Assembly: GCA_018296165.2 (NCBI GenBank)
Contig: JACKQL020000068.1
Span: 124,001-188,000 of the forward strand
Length of the DNA: 64,000 nucleotides
DNA from: Termitomyces sp. T153
Lineage: Eukaryota > Basidiomycota > Agaricomycetes > Agaricales > Lyophyllaceae
Direction: 5' to 3'
In this document: piece after piece, positions 43,201 through 54,243 of the stretch
Layout: every line of letters starts with the position of its first letter
Numbering within the stretch: the stretch's first letter is position 1
Translations under genes and position numbers: made by a program
The notes under the pieces: generated by a model
What the model was told of the DNA's origin: nothing
The model's database searches: none
What the model saw: only the letters and a program-made list of their open reading frames with translations

Positions 43201-45367
43201 ATTAGATATGGATCCCCTTACCTTCATGTTTGTCAGCCATGCTAGGTTGCACCAATAACAATATGTGGGGAGTGGAACTTAATCAAGTCCCAATTAGCTG
43301 TCACTTTGACATTGAGGCATGGGTGCAGTACATTATGCACCATGGCCACCAAGGTGGACAAAACCTGTACTCATGTGTGGCCATTGATGCCTCCTTGCAC
43401 ATAGACCAACAATTGGTCTTCAACTACATTTTGGGTTGTGTCACGACCCACTCCCTAGACCCTGACACTGCCCCCAGCCCCCCCAATGCTCTGCCAAACT
43501 CCCCAACCCTTGCCCACCCTCCACGCCCACTTCAGGCAACTCTGACACTCCCTCGGCAAACCCCGACAGTTCCTTGATCAACTCCGATGCCTTCTCCACA
43601 GCAGTTGACACATCCTCTGAATTCCCCTGGACTCCCGAGGCTTCCCCCGACCCCAGAACGATCTGCTTTCCAACTGATCCCATCAGAATGTCACCGTGGC
43701 CCGCTCCAAGATTGCACCCAACAACCGTCGACTCTGTGCAGTTCCGTCAAGCCCGCCGCCATATCCTCTGCCCTCCAGAACCACCCAGTAGTAGGTATAT
43801 AAGTCATAGAGTAACCCCTGGTACTTTAGTCTTGATATTGCATTTACTGGTTTCCTATGTCACGTCTTTTGTCTTGTCACTGCTTCTATTTTTAGTTTTG
43901 AATCTATCTCTTTTCTCTGTCTCATCTCACCTTGTCTCTGTCTTGTCTCAACTGTGTATATTTCCTTTGTCCTCCTAAGTTCCTTTCATCCCCAATGTCA
44001 GTACAAACCCCGCACACATGTTACGACCTGAACATTCTTACGACAACTCCGGACCTCGCTCCCTGCTTGGCCCAGGAACCCAACACGCCTTGGTGACCCC
44101 CCATCAAACTCTGGCTCCACCCCCATCAATCACGAAGCCTCCGCTTACCCCACATTCTATTTGCGTGCCCACGAACTTGTTCTGACGCTCATCCAGGTCC
44201 AACATCTAATACACTTGGTCTTAGATGTCCCCGGGCCACTCTCTGGACTTGCTCGGACTGCCCCCCCCCTAGCTCCCCCTTGCAAGTCCCTCCCCTCCAC
44301 GCCCATCCCGGATGCTTGGTTATAAGTGCAGGACATTGCATCCACCTAGTAAGGATTTGCCAGTATAGCTGAGCCCCCATTGTCAGTGGAACCTGACAGG
44401 TTGTGCACTGGCCCCAACTGAGCTGCATGTACAAATGACCTATATGAGGCTGTTTGCCATGGTGGTTGCTCAGGCACATCTCTATCAAGAGGTGGTAGAC
44501 AACTACCAATCTGGTGTAGGGGAGTTTGACACAATTACTTTCCACACCTTCACTCTACATAGGCTGCAAGTGCTGCCTATGCAAATTAACAATTTGAGTG
44601 AAACAGAGGTGATATGTCACCTCCTGGCTAACTGTGTGCCTCCCTCCTGGGTGAATCATGCATATACCTTTGGTATAAACTTTCTTGATCACCATTGGTC
44701 TGGGAGCACTCTGCATGCAGACTTGTTCATGTGAGTCAACAATGAACACCATCATCAACTCCAAACCATCAGGGTGCCACCTCCCCTACCAGGGTACAAC
44801 AGGTGGTATATCTCCACCACCAACAACTGGGAGCACTTCCACATGCTCCTCCAAATTCATGAGAGCAGAGGCCACTCTCCTCTTGATGCTGCTGGTTGGC
44901 TGCACTTTAGTGAGGATGGTATTTTCACTCACCTCTTGCACCAACCTGCAGAGGTCATGAGAGCTTCATGAGCAGCTGCAGAGGAGCCCTCATCAGTGGC
45001 TCCCTCTGCAAGTGCAGCCCCAACTGAGGAGGGGCCTTTGTTGTCAGTTGCTGTGGCCACATCCACAGCTGCTCCACTACCATCAAGCTCTGGTGCATCT
45101 TCTAAAGATGCACCCTCAGAGAAGTCCATGGAGTCGGGCTATGCCAATGACCCCATGTTCCCTGTGCCTGTCCAACTAGTGACAACTCCACAAGCTGTCC
45201 CCAGCCCCACAGAAGTGGTAGTAGCAACTAACATTGCCACTCCCACTGCCCCTGAGGCTGGAGCCAATGGCTCTAGTGATACAGCTAACACTGTATTGGA
45301 GCACTGGGCAGACATTGTGAGCAATGACGAAGCAGAGGCCTCAAAGATGGATGAACAAGCAGGATGA
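43201..45367 (+). pseudogene. Gypsy-A extra open frame, C-terminal half, split by a solo LTR-B
   Basis: Third copy of the post-pol frame. The first part, CHFDIEAWVQYIMHHGHQ to QLVFNYILG (about 43300-43438), is interrupted by the LTR-B at 43439-44398. It continues MTYMRLFAMVVAQAHLYQEV, HRLQVLPMQINNLSETEVIC and HAYTFGINFLDHHW (44435-44700), then an Ala/Ser/Pro-rich tail (44996-45367) ending KMDEQAG. The motif HAYT-G-FLDHHW is shared by all three copies. No known family is recognised. Confidence 0.6.
43439..44398 (+). mobile_element. Solo LTR-B, CpG-rich and therefore young
   Basis: TGTCACGACCCACTCCC... to ...GTGGAACCTGACA (960 bases) is flanked by GGTTG at 43434-43438 and 44399-44403. Unlike the other LTR-B copies it holds dozens of CG dinucleotides. 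A TATA-like GTATATAAG lies at about 43795. It is a recent insertion into the old Gypsy-A extra frame. Confidence 0.9.
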
Positions 45368-45623
45368 GCTACTATTGTAGCTCACCACAAATTGGTAAAT
45401 TGCACATGGGCTCAAGCAGCCCACATTCTTCACTCAGCACAGTTGGACAGCATGCTGAAATACACTTGTCCATGTAGAATCAGTTGATTCTACTACTGAT
45501 ATATGTAGGGATTCACATGCAAATACCAGTGCACACCCTTAGGTGGGATGCCATATCCCACCCTTTATTCTTTGACTTTACTTGTGTTGGAAGTGAGTCT
45601 GTTAATGGACTCAAAAGGGGGTA

Positions 45624-45841
45624 TGTAATGGAGAGTCTGTTACACACTGTACATATATCACTAATTACATATTATTATTTAATTACACCGATAGTGTCAT
45701 GTGATGCTATCCCTAAAAGTATTATACTATTACTTACATAAGGCAGCACCTTACTTCATACTTTGTAGACAGAACTATTGACTGGTTTTGACTTACATTG
45801 TGTGAACTGTAAGCTGAACAACCCATAACAGAAACATTACA
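45624..45841 (+). repeat. 3' LTR of Gypsy-A element 3
   Basis: A 218-base LTR preceded by a polypurine tract, AAAAGGGGG, and ending GAAACATTACA. A G-rich run (45843-45852) follows directly. Confidence 0.75.
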
Positions 45842-45950
45842 GAGGGGGGGGGGTCTTAATCTCAACATTGAGTTAGACTATTGAAGACCTAACTGAACAA
45901 AGTTTTGCTCTGGGTCTTGGCAAGAACTACAGGCCTATGCCTTGAGCACA
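45842..45950. other. Junction between the Gypsy-A 3' LTR and the right duplication arm
   Basis: About 110 bases with a G run and Copia-like low-complexity sequence. It is not found at the corresponding end of the left arm. Confidence 0.35.
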
Positions 45951-47654
45951 ACATATCATTGACCACAATCAAAAAATCTTTATGAATGGTTCATTCAATT
46001 TGACCTTGAGATTTGATGATTGTAATAGCAAAGGCCGACAGAACTGGGATTGTCTCATGCATGATGTAAATTGTCAAATCCTCTCCAGAGACATCCATAT
46101 TTATCTTTGGAATCAAAAGAATTGATCCTGCAAACATGGCATCTCCACTGATGATCTGGCATCTGAGAACTCTGAAATTTGTTATTTTGGCACCTATAAC
46201 TGCATTGAAGGTCCAGATGTCAGGGGATGCCCAGCTTATTTCTCATATGAGCAGGGTTAGTTAGTCCAGTGGCCAAGTCTTCAATATTTTTGTTACTGTG
46301 ATCAAAGACATCTTCAGGGGTTACTTGTCACTTAACATTTACTACCAAAATCAGAGAGCTTAACTGTATGATTGTAAGAGATTTTTAGATAAATTACAAC
46401 ATCAGTAATTAATATAATCCAAGGTAGTCTGAGGTAAATAAGTCAAATGTTGTCATTGGTGCAGATTACCATGTATCATGTTTAGACTGCCATTGATGGA
46501 AGAAGGGTTAAGCTATGAGGTGTAACCGGCACACTTGTAAAAGGTGTCTGGTCAGAGTACCTACTAGAGGGTACATAAACTGTACCTATGATGTTCTGTA
46601 GTGGACTGACATACTACCTCATGTACTATAGCAACTGAAATAAGCAGGAAGGTGCCTTCAGTGCTGGATGACGCACACACAATATGAAGAAAGCATATGC
46701 TAAGCTCCCTCTCCACACTGTCCCAATACCACTGTTGAGAATAGACATACGATACATCACCATCGGCGTACGTCATATTACCTCTTACTTCCTTTTATGG
46801 CATACCTCCTGTGATCCCAGTCAGGGTGATCAGTATTTGCTATAACGTCTTTGTTTCTAAACCTCATTTTACATTCCTCTTATTCTAGAATACGTGACAA
46901 ACACACTCAGTCGACTTTACGTTATATCGAGTGATTGAGGGTGAGTAGAATTCGTCCATCTTCAATTTACAACGACTTACATACTTCTGTAGACTAAAAC
47001 TGCTTTTTACTCTGCAGGTAATAAACAGTCGACTTTACGTTATATCGAGTGACTGAGGACAAAAACTGCGTTTTACTCTGCAACCACGGATTATTGGACA
47101 GCGTGGAGAGGGGAACTTAGATCTTGCCATGAACACTAAACAAATTTTGAAGTCCGGCCAACCATTCACAGCACTCTATTACCCAGGAAAATGTTGGATG
47201 TCTTACCCAGATCTTAACACACTTGATTCTCGAGAACTGATCAGAAGACAGTGCAGCTGATGTCTCATTATCATCGATATGCTCAGAATTTTGCAAATCC
47301 TTGTTTGTGATAGTACGGCACAGTTCACAATTGCCGTAACCGTTTCTTTGCCATGACTATAGAGCTGTGCGCCATAAACGGACAGTGGGAACAATATCCA
47401 GAAAGTATGTGAACCTTTTGTAATTGTAAAAGACATTGTATGACAGATGAGGCACCTGATGACTGGATGTGGGGTTTCCGTATTTCCTCATTTGAATTGT
47501 TGGCCCCAGCCTCAAAGATTAATTTTGTTTAATACCAATATGAAGTCAACAGTGCCCGATTACACAATGGATGGCATCACTTGGATATATAACCAGTCAC
47601 TGAACACGACCATTCCTCAATTCAACCACCAACTTGACCGGCGGATCCTTCACG
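45951..47654. other. Right-arm distal region without a recognised gene
   Basis: Counterpart of 21919-23622. It contains the interleaved direct repeats (about 46908-47082) and the 55-base SINE-related fragment near 46511-46566. The same short frames are present and none is recognisable. Confidence 0.4.
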
Positions 47655-48414
47655 ATGACTGAAGGAATCAAAGAGGCATGTATCTTGAGGCAACAGGCGC
47701 TCTGTTTCTTACCAAAATTATACTACAGGAAATGAACCAACTGCTCTCTGATGCAAACCATGCGATTGGTCGCGCTGAGGAGACCGAGGCAACAAAGAAG
47801 AAACAGGAACAGTTGCTTCTTGGAAAGGATGGAAAGGATGGAAGGATCTCCTCACTGCAACTCATACTCGATACTTTGGATGCTGAGCTGGAGAAAGTAG
47901 AACAGAGCCTTACGACCCACAAGTCAATTCCAGGCGAATGTGAACAATTGCAATAACAATCCTTTCGCAATTCAACCACCACCAACTTGACCAGTGGATC
48001 CTTCACGATGACTGAAGGAATCAAAGAGGCATGTATCTTGAGGCAATAGGCGCTCTGTCGCTTACCATAATCAAACAGGAAATCAACCAACTGTTCCTTG
48101 ATGCAGACCACGCGAATGGTCGCGCTGAAGAAACCGAGGCAACAAACAAGAAACAGGAACAGTTGCTTCTTGGCAAAGATCAAGAGATTTCGTCACTGCA
48201 ACTCAGACTCGATACTTTGGATGCTGAGCTGGAGAAAGCAGATCAAAGCCTTGCGACCCAAAAGCCAGCTTCAGCCGAACGTGAACAATTGCAACACACG
48301 AGCGCAAGCCAAAGAAAGATTGATTCTTTGAAGGAAAGATTAAAGGCGCAAAAGAAGGAATTTGAGGAGAAAGTCAAGCAGTACGTGGTAACTGTTGCAA
48401 TCTCGCGTTTCTAA
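47655..48414 (+). CDS. Tropomyosin-like coiled-coil protein, two modules (right copy; first module stopped)
   Basis: Module 1: MTEGIKE at 47655-47675, a 53-base GC-AG intron, then 47729-47956, ending in TAA after CEQLQ. Module 2: MTEGIKE at 48008-48028, a 50-base intron, then 48079-48414. Motifs include RAEETEATNKKQEQLL, KDQEISSLQLRLDTLDAEL and RKIDSLKERLKAQKKEFEEK. The left arm has CAA where module 1 has TAA here, so only the left copy could make a fused protein. Module 2 alone would give about 119 residues, shorter than fungal tropomyosins (about 160), and lacks their conserved C-terminal half. A CAG|GTACGT after KVKQ (48381) may mark a lost splice site. Without the intron, an ATG at 48031 gives an alternative start. 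Confidence 0.55.
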
Positions 48415-48936
48415 ATCACTGATTATGACCTCGATCTTGTTCACGATCAGACCACGCCATGCAGGGAACATCGTCGGAGGTACTCAATACAAAATTCATC
48501 ATCGACGCCCAATTTCTCCATTGAGCGAAAGCGACAAGAAGGTTTGTTGTTTGTCTCTTTATTGAGCACGAACATATTCTGAATCGTGGCATACCCGAAT
48601 AGCTGCATTTGAGAACATGCCATGGATACAGTAGTGGTGAAGTAAATCTCAGTAAGGAACTTTTCAGGTGTGTCTTCGCTTCATCTTCCTCCGGTTCTCT
48701 TCGCTTTCACTCATGCCAGCCTTCTTATCAGTGCCATTCCATGATTTCCCTACATCGATGACTTGGAATTCCATCTTAGAACAGAACCGGTTGATCCTGA
48801 GCCGCAACGCCTGTGTATGTAAATGCAATGTAAGATTCACAAACAACAAAAACTGGTGAAGAAAAACATATAACACGCTGAGAATCAACTAATGAGAGCA
48901 CTCTAACTTTACCCTCGCTGACGTCAAAACAAGCCG
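48415..48936. other. Intergenic region between the tropomyosin-like and HsbA-type genes (right arm)
   Basis: Counterpart of 20628-21158, without the 9-base CTTGTTTTG duplication. No gene recognised. Confidence 0.4.
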
Positions 48937-49633
48937 CTAAGGAAACGCGACACTAAGGCGCGTGAAATCGGCGATGGCCTGGTCTCTGAGCTTTTTAGCG
49001 GACGCTATGTGCTCATCCTGAAAGTGATTCGATCAAGATATGGAAGGTGGGGAAAAGGAGAACGACCGTACCGGAGTGCGGACAAATAAACCTTCCACCA
49101 CTGCGAGGGCAAGGGGAGCGATGTCGGTGATATCTTTGTGGACGGTCATAGTTCCTCCAGCAATCTTCTCGAAGAGATTCTTCTTGTTGACGAGGGCGGT
49201 GACCAGCTGGCTGAAGTTGTTGACCCACTTCTTCGAAGCTTCGAGATTAGCGCTGCTTTCCGTTAGAGTGAACTTGACAGTGACAGGCTGACATTTCCGG
49301 CCAAAAGGGTGTTCAGCACGAGATGGATGCCGATTTGCACGGGTAAACTCACGTATTGAGCTAGTACATTTTTGGCATTTTTGGTTGCTTGAATCAGAGC
49401 TTGTGCTCGATCTTGGAAAGGCTGTAATGTTCTCAGCTGATGAAAAACCTATAGAATGAGCACATGAAACATACCTGGAGTGTAACAACTGTCCCGGTGA
49501 AGCCATTGGCAGCGGTCGTCGCAGCCTCGACATTGTCGGACAAGAGGATAATTTGGGGCGAGAAATCGCCGGCAGGGAGAGCGAGAGCGGAGAACGCAAA
49601 GGCGGAAACGACGAAAAGGCTAGAGAAACGCAT
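48937..49633 (-). CDS. hsbA: HsbA-type small secreted hydrophobic-surface-binding protein (right copy, four exons)
   Basis: Exons on the minus strand are 49633-49475, 49421-49353, 49287-49072 and 49017-48937, positions that mirror the left copy exactly (coordinate sum 69564). The protein is about 174 residues with the same signal peptide and helical domain. Differences I can see are Thr to Ala in ANLE(T/A)SKKW and Ile to Val near the C-terminus (LS(I/V)AFP). All splice sites are conserved and no stop interrupts it, so both copies may be expressed. It is divergent from nothing recognisable upstream and convergent with the tropomyosin-like gene. Confidence 0.75.
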
Positions 49634-49684
49634 GCTGAGATATTCGAGTGACAGAAGGATTGTTAAGGTGATGGATTTCAGAGC

Positions 49685-49691
49685 TCTTATA
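49685..49691 (-). promoter_or_regulatory. TATA box of the right HsbA-type gene
   Basis: TATAAGA on the minus strand, same spacing to the ATG as in the left arm. Confidence 0.5.
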
Positions 49692-50850
49692 CCTTCCAGC
49701 ATACGTATTCAACGTGATCCCAGAAGTTACAAGAAGAGCATCTCCTCGTGGGTAGAAGATGCCCCACGCGCCGTGGCCAGTCCAATATTGCTCGAGGTTC
49801 CTCTAATGGAGCTGTGCTGTTGGCACATGAGCATACCGTTCCCTGTGGGACACCATACGGGAGCACGCTGTTCAGAAATATACAGCAGTGCTAGTACGAA
49901 CTGTGTGCGATCTTGGTCAGTTGGAACGTTGATGTCATAATGCGATGTGACTCCGAAAAATACGGACCGGAGACCGTTGCCCCGCGCATCATTACACCGG
50001 TACAACACCTCCCCGAGCTTCGATTCCGAGGCTCTTGAGCACTGATGCAAACCTTCCGTAGCCAGCGCGTCAATCACGACAATCTACGCCAGTGCGCGCG
50101 AACATTGAGGATAAAACCTCTTTTCTTTGAGGCAGCCTTTTCGTATCCCCAAGATTAGTTCTCGTTTCTGCTCTCAGAAACATATGTTGTTATTCAGAAA
50201 GACCATTGTCCAACTGTCTCCTGTGTTCCTTCTTTTGTCTTTGGTCATCCCTGCAGAAGCCGTGGCTGACGAGCCTTATCGGAACCACCTGACCACTGAC
50301 CAGCCCAAAGGCATCTATCATGATCCATATCACAAGTATTACACAATTGCATCTTCACTGGAGGACACAACTCGACTACCTATTTGCACACTTGGCAGAG
50401 CCTCAAGATTACTGGGCCTCAAGACGCTACTGGTAGCTCAGGGCTCACCCTGTACATCCCTAGGTTCTGGGCAAATATGGACGGAGGAGTGCTTGTTTGT
50501 GATTGATAGCGTTGTTATAGTCCGCGGTTTTCCATAGTCAGATCATCACGAGAGGCCTTACTATCAGCTGTCTAAGTAGTATCCACGCGTGCTCAGTCTG
50601 GGCAGAAGACAAAGTGAGGCAAAGCGCTTCCAGTGACATGAACAGACATGAAAGAAAGGAGATACTCGTACGATATGAAGCTTTTTGTTGTCGATAAGTA
50701 TAGATAGGATGGGTGATAGAGCAGGTCGCCGGAACTTATCATGGTAAGTGCACCTGTTGAGTGTACGAACTCGAGAGGTCCTCGTTTGTCTCAAAAGCAT
50801 TTTTGTCATAACGTTTACGTGAATACAGAAGCTTACGCATAAGGCAGTAG
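49692..50850. other. Upstream region of the right HsbA-type gene; no supported gene
   Basis: A 136-codon plus-strand frame (50127-50537) starts with a hydrophobic stretch, LSPVFLLLSLVIPAEAVA, resembling a signal peptide. It has no recognisable domain, and its left-arm equivalent carries a TAA. It is listed under rejected observations. Confidence 0.4.
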
Positions 50851-50950
50851 ACACTGATGGTGAAGTGGTTATCATGCTTGCCTTCCATTGCATAGAAGCT
50901 ATTGCATCTGTCTGAAGCAAGCGGCAGGGGTTCGATTCCCCTTCAGTGTA
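50851..50950 (+). tRNA. tRNA-Gly(UCC) with a 28-base intron
   Basis: The acceptor stem ACACTGA pairs fully with TCAGTGT, followed by discriminator A. The D arm is GTGA-AGTGGTTA-TCAT. The anticodon stem CTTGC/GCAAG encloses the loop CTTCCA plus A, giving anticodon TCC (50884-50886). The intron, 50888-50915, starts after position 37 as in other nuclear tRNAs. The T arm AGGGG-TTCGATT-CCCCT is perfect. A-box TGGTGAAGTGG and B-box GGTTCGATTCC are intact, and TTTTGTTTT follows at 50982. The A1-U72 first pair is unusual for a glycine tRNA, and related degenerate units surround it, so it may instead be a tRNA-derived repeat that still folds. Confidence 0.7.
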
Positions 50951-50981
50951 TAAGTAGCGCAAAGTGGTTTCAATCATTAAC

Positions 50982-50990
50982 TTTTGTTTT
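50982..50990 (+). terminator. Possible RNA polymerase III terminator
   Basis: TTTTGTTTT lies 32 bases after the mature tRNA end on the transcribed strand. Oligo-T is the standard Pol III stop. Confidence 0.45.
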
Positions 50991-52095
50991 AAACCGCTGT
51001 CGAGGGTATCATGAATATTAATGTTGATGTTGGCGTTAGCGCCCTTATGACTGTTCTTTCTACAAAGTAAAGAACGCACACACAATAAACCCACGAGTAG
51101 AGTAGCCATATCACAACGTGTATTCCGCTCTATCTAAGAACAAGAATCACTGAGTTAACAATTAACAGTTGACACATCCAGAGCAGAACGTATATACACA
51201 ACGAAAGCATACAGCAGATATCATATGCTTGCAATTGGCTGCTTAATCTTTACCATTTTGTACGAATATAGTAGTACATAAATCCAGAGATACAATGAAG
51301 CAAATTATTTGTATATGATAGATGGATGTATTCGACCGTGGAGATTGTCAATCCCATCGGACTTATCGCCGCAGACTGCAATACGACATATGCATACATA
51401 GGGGGGGAGGGGGGTAAGATTCAAAAAAAAAAACCAGAGAAGTGGGGTATTCGGACCTAGGGTAGCTCAGTCACGTTACTACTATAAGTATGAGTAAGTA
51501 TAAGTATAACGCAACGTCCAAAGAAGAGGAAAAGGGAAAAATCACGGTACTCGGAAGGGCACTTTGGATATCATCATCGTTCAGGGGTCTTTCAAGGATG
51601 GATGAATATACCCACAGATCGATTTGTTCATTGAGATCGAAAAAGGATCCATACCAACATGAAGGATAACTGAAGGAGAATTGAACCCATGCGGCTTGCT
51701 GCGTGTAGTCGTAAGTACTCCCTCTAGTAGAAGGCAAACTTGCGAGTTCTTACGGATTCACTGAGTATAGAAAGAGGGTGTTCAACAGTAATTGGATTTA
51801 AGGTTCGGGATGTCAATGTGGAGGCAGGCGCTATACATTGGACAATTGGATGTCCATGGTTATTATCAATGCACCTTGGTACGAGGTATATACCCCTGTA
51901 CTTTCAGATTCCGTATTCAAAAAGAATGAAGGAGAATTTAACCCCTACTGCTTGCTGATTTACAATGCATCCATACTCCCGCAGACAAGCATGATCACCA
52001 TTTTGACATCAGTGTGTTATACAATAACTGTATGCTATCTATCATGATCTGTAGATATCAGAACGATTGAGAAAATGAGTTTATCACCATGTCGG
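50991..52095. other. Right-arm interior without a recognised gene
   Basis: Counterpart of 17416-18550, with the G/A tracts, AT-rich stretches and degenerate tRNA-like units. No supported gene. Confidence 0.4.
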
Positions 52096-52195
52096 TACAC
52101 TGAAAGGGAATCGGGCCCCTGCCGCTTGCTTCAGCCACAAGGAAATAGCTTGTATGGAATGGAAAGCAAGCATGATAACCACCTCACCATCACTC
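52096..52195 (-). repeat. Hybrid tRNA-Gly-derived unit marking a deletion
   Basis: On the minus strand the 5' half (AGAGTGATGGTGAGGTGGTT...TTCCATACAAGC) matches left-arm unit 1 (16838) and the 3' half (GGGGCCCGATT, TTTCAGTGTA) matches left-arm unit 3 (17315). The 478 bases separating these units on the left are absent here. The T loop is CCCGATT, so it is not a functional tRNA. Confidence 0.75.
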
Positions 52196-52511
52196 TATCA
52201 ACATTTTTTGTTCCCAGATCGACCCAGATGCTCCTTTTGTGGGAAGATTTTGTCCTTCAGTTGGCAAAAGGTGGTTACATTCTTTGGTTACCTCCTACAT
52301 ACATCTATGTAGAGAAACCCTGGCTGGCATTGGCAACAGGTAATTCATCCACCTCTATGAATCTGTGTACAATCATCCCAATATATAGCAATGGCTACTG
52401 GGACAGTCTGATACACTGACAATGAACTCATGCTTGTTTTGTCCTGTGAGACATGATGGATGTGTGGTTCAGGATGAGGTATCTAAGCTATTGAGGAAGG
52501 AGAATATTAAT

Positions 52512-52608
52512 ACATTGATGGTGGAGTGGTTATTACAGTTACCTTCCATTGAATCTTCTGCTATAACTTCCTGAGCCAGCAGCAGGGGTTCAATGCCCCT
52601 TTCATGTA
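52512..52608 (+). repeat. tRNA-Gly-derived unit near the arm break
   Basis: ACATTGATGGTGGAGTGG..., CTTCCATTG and a perfect T arm, AGGGG-TTCAATG-CCCCT, but weak acceptor and anticodon stems. In the left arm only the first 45 bases of this unit exist (minus strand, about 16487-16531) before the sequence jumps to Plavaka. Confidence 0.6.
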
Positions 52609-52750
52609 TTGATCCTGTTCAAAGACATCTTTTTGACTTTGCTGTCCTGAATATAGTTCATGTCTGTCATAGTTTCCTTCTTGTTATGAGTCCCAAGGAC
52701 CACTGAGGACTTGCTTAGAGATTCAAATGAACTTGTCAAAGTAGGTCAGT

Positions 52751-52895
52751 GTAACAGAGCATCTGCAAGACCTCCTTGTTACTATAGTTGTTTAGTTGTT
52801 CCTATTAATCAAATATGTATTAATCAGCAGTATCACATGATGCTGCCCTTTTCTTGTAATATTTATATTATGTAAGACAGCACTTTCACTCTCAT
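52751..52895 (+). repeat. Partial Gypsy LTR (related to the Gypsy-A LTR)
   Basis: It starts TGTAACAGAGCATC and has TCACATGATGCTGCCC and TATGTAAGACAGCAC, divergent versions of the Gypsy-A LTR landmarks. It is truncated where minus-strand integrase sequence begins. Confidence 0.5.
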
Positions 52896-53525
52896 AGATA
52901 TGCTAAAGGCCCTATCTTCTTTTCCACTGGAAAGGGGGCAAGGTGACAATGTGACAGCTTCTGTGATGGCCTTGTTGTCTTTATGTCAGAGCTGTCCAAG
53001 TACACATGGTCCCCAAGCTTGTATACAGGGGCTGGTGTCCACTGGCAATTATATAACCATGCCATGTCATCCTTTGCCTTCACCAATGCTGTCTTTGCCT
53101 CCTCCTGCATTTGTTCACCAAATTGTCCTCTGAGGAATGTGTCCAAGGTTCATATCCCATGCAGGGGTGTCCACCAGTGACCAGGAAGAATGGAGTGATC
53201 TGAGTGGAAGAGTGAATGTGGTTGTTGTACTGGAACTCAGCATGTGTCAGAAGCTCAGACTAGTCATCCTGCCCATTTTTACAAAACAGGTGGAGATACT
53301 GTTGGCAGTTCTTGGTTAACATGCTCTGTCTGACTGTCTGACTGAGGATGACAGCTTCAATCCCAGCAGGTAGTACAGTTCCCAAATGATCTCTGCCACA
53401 AACTGAGGGCCTTGGTCAGAGACATACCCATCAGACAGACCATGGAGCTTCCAAACATTCTTCCAATACAGGCTAGTCACTTCCAGGGCACAGCAAACAA
53501 AAAAAATTAGCCATAGGTGCTAGTG
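52896..53525 (-). pseudogene. Gypsy integrase C-terminal fragment (closer to element C than to Gypsy-A)
   Basis: The minus strand shows HAEFQYNNHIHSSTQITPFF and TGGHPCMGYEP (about 53245-53155), then PAPVYKLGDHVYLDSSDIKT and RPSQKLSHCHLAPFPVEKK (53040-52910). These match the integrase of the element at 57716-60512 (AEFQYNNHVHVSTQFSSFF, TGQHPHMGF). It is fused at 53525 to Gypsy-A gag, a chimeric junction. Confidence 0.65.
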
Positions 53526-54243
53526 TTAAAAGAGGACTTGTTCATTCAAAATTGTTACATCATTCTCCCAAGTCTCTTCAGACTGAGCTGCATTCTCATT
53601 GTCAGCCTCAGCAGGTTCTTCTTCCTGCTCATTGTTGGCATCTCCCATATCTGAGGGAGCAGCAGTATGTGCTGCTTGCACAAACACTTGAGGAGCTGGC
53701 TTAGCCAGCTCCCTGCATTTGCAGGCCAAATGCCCAACCTTTCTGCACTTGTAACAGTTAGCAGATTGCCCAGCATCCTTGCCTGGTTGGCTGGATACTA
53801 TGGCCACCAAGTTTTTCTCTGCAGCAAGATGTCTTCTTGCTGCCTGTACTGCACTCACAGGCTGGGAAGGCCCTGGGCCCAGACCAACTTGCAGTTGCAT
53901 AGGCCTTGAGGCCATGCATACAGCAGGCATCTTTGCCAACTTAGACAGGTGTGGATGGACAGGGTGTCTGGCCACCTCTGTCCACTTAGCCAAGGCAGTC
54001 CCAAACTTTGGAGACTGCACTGCTGCTAATGACAGCTGCCATCCTGACCAACTCTTCATGCTGCACTCTAAGTAGTGTGCAGCAGTTTTGATGCTATTCT
54101 CATAGGCCTTTGCCTCTGAGACAAACTCCTCAACTGTGTTCACTTTGAGAACAAGCCTGGCATTGCATATCAATGTCACAAGCATGTCAGAGGGTATCCC
54201 CTCCAAAAACTGCTCAAAAATGGTAAATCTGTCAGGGAACATG

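Larger units (their letters stand above)
36417..45841 (+). mobile_element. Ty3/Gypsy element 3 of family Gypsy-A (best-preserved copy)
   Basis: LTRs at 36417-36625 and 45624-45841 begin TGTAATGGAG and end ACATTACA. Between them lie gag, protease, RT, RNase H and part of the extra frame. Integrase and the first half of the extra frame are missing, replaced by a small reversed RT fragment at about 43075-43200. Insertions: a TA-flanked MITE (40356-41115) and a solo LTR-B (43439-44398). No target duplication is visible at the outer ends, because the 5' side abuts another Gypsy-A fragment. Confidence 0.8.

Noticed and set aside
50127..50537. 136-codon frame with a signal-peptide-like stretch upstream of the right HsbA-type gene
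   Set aside because: The left-arm equivalent has a TAA in the same place and several substitutions, and no domain is recognisable. There is not enough support to call a gene.
50564..51109. 181-codon minus-strand frame
   Set aside because: It runs antisense through the tRNA-Gly locus. The counterpart in the left arm is only open because of the 59-base tandem duplication.
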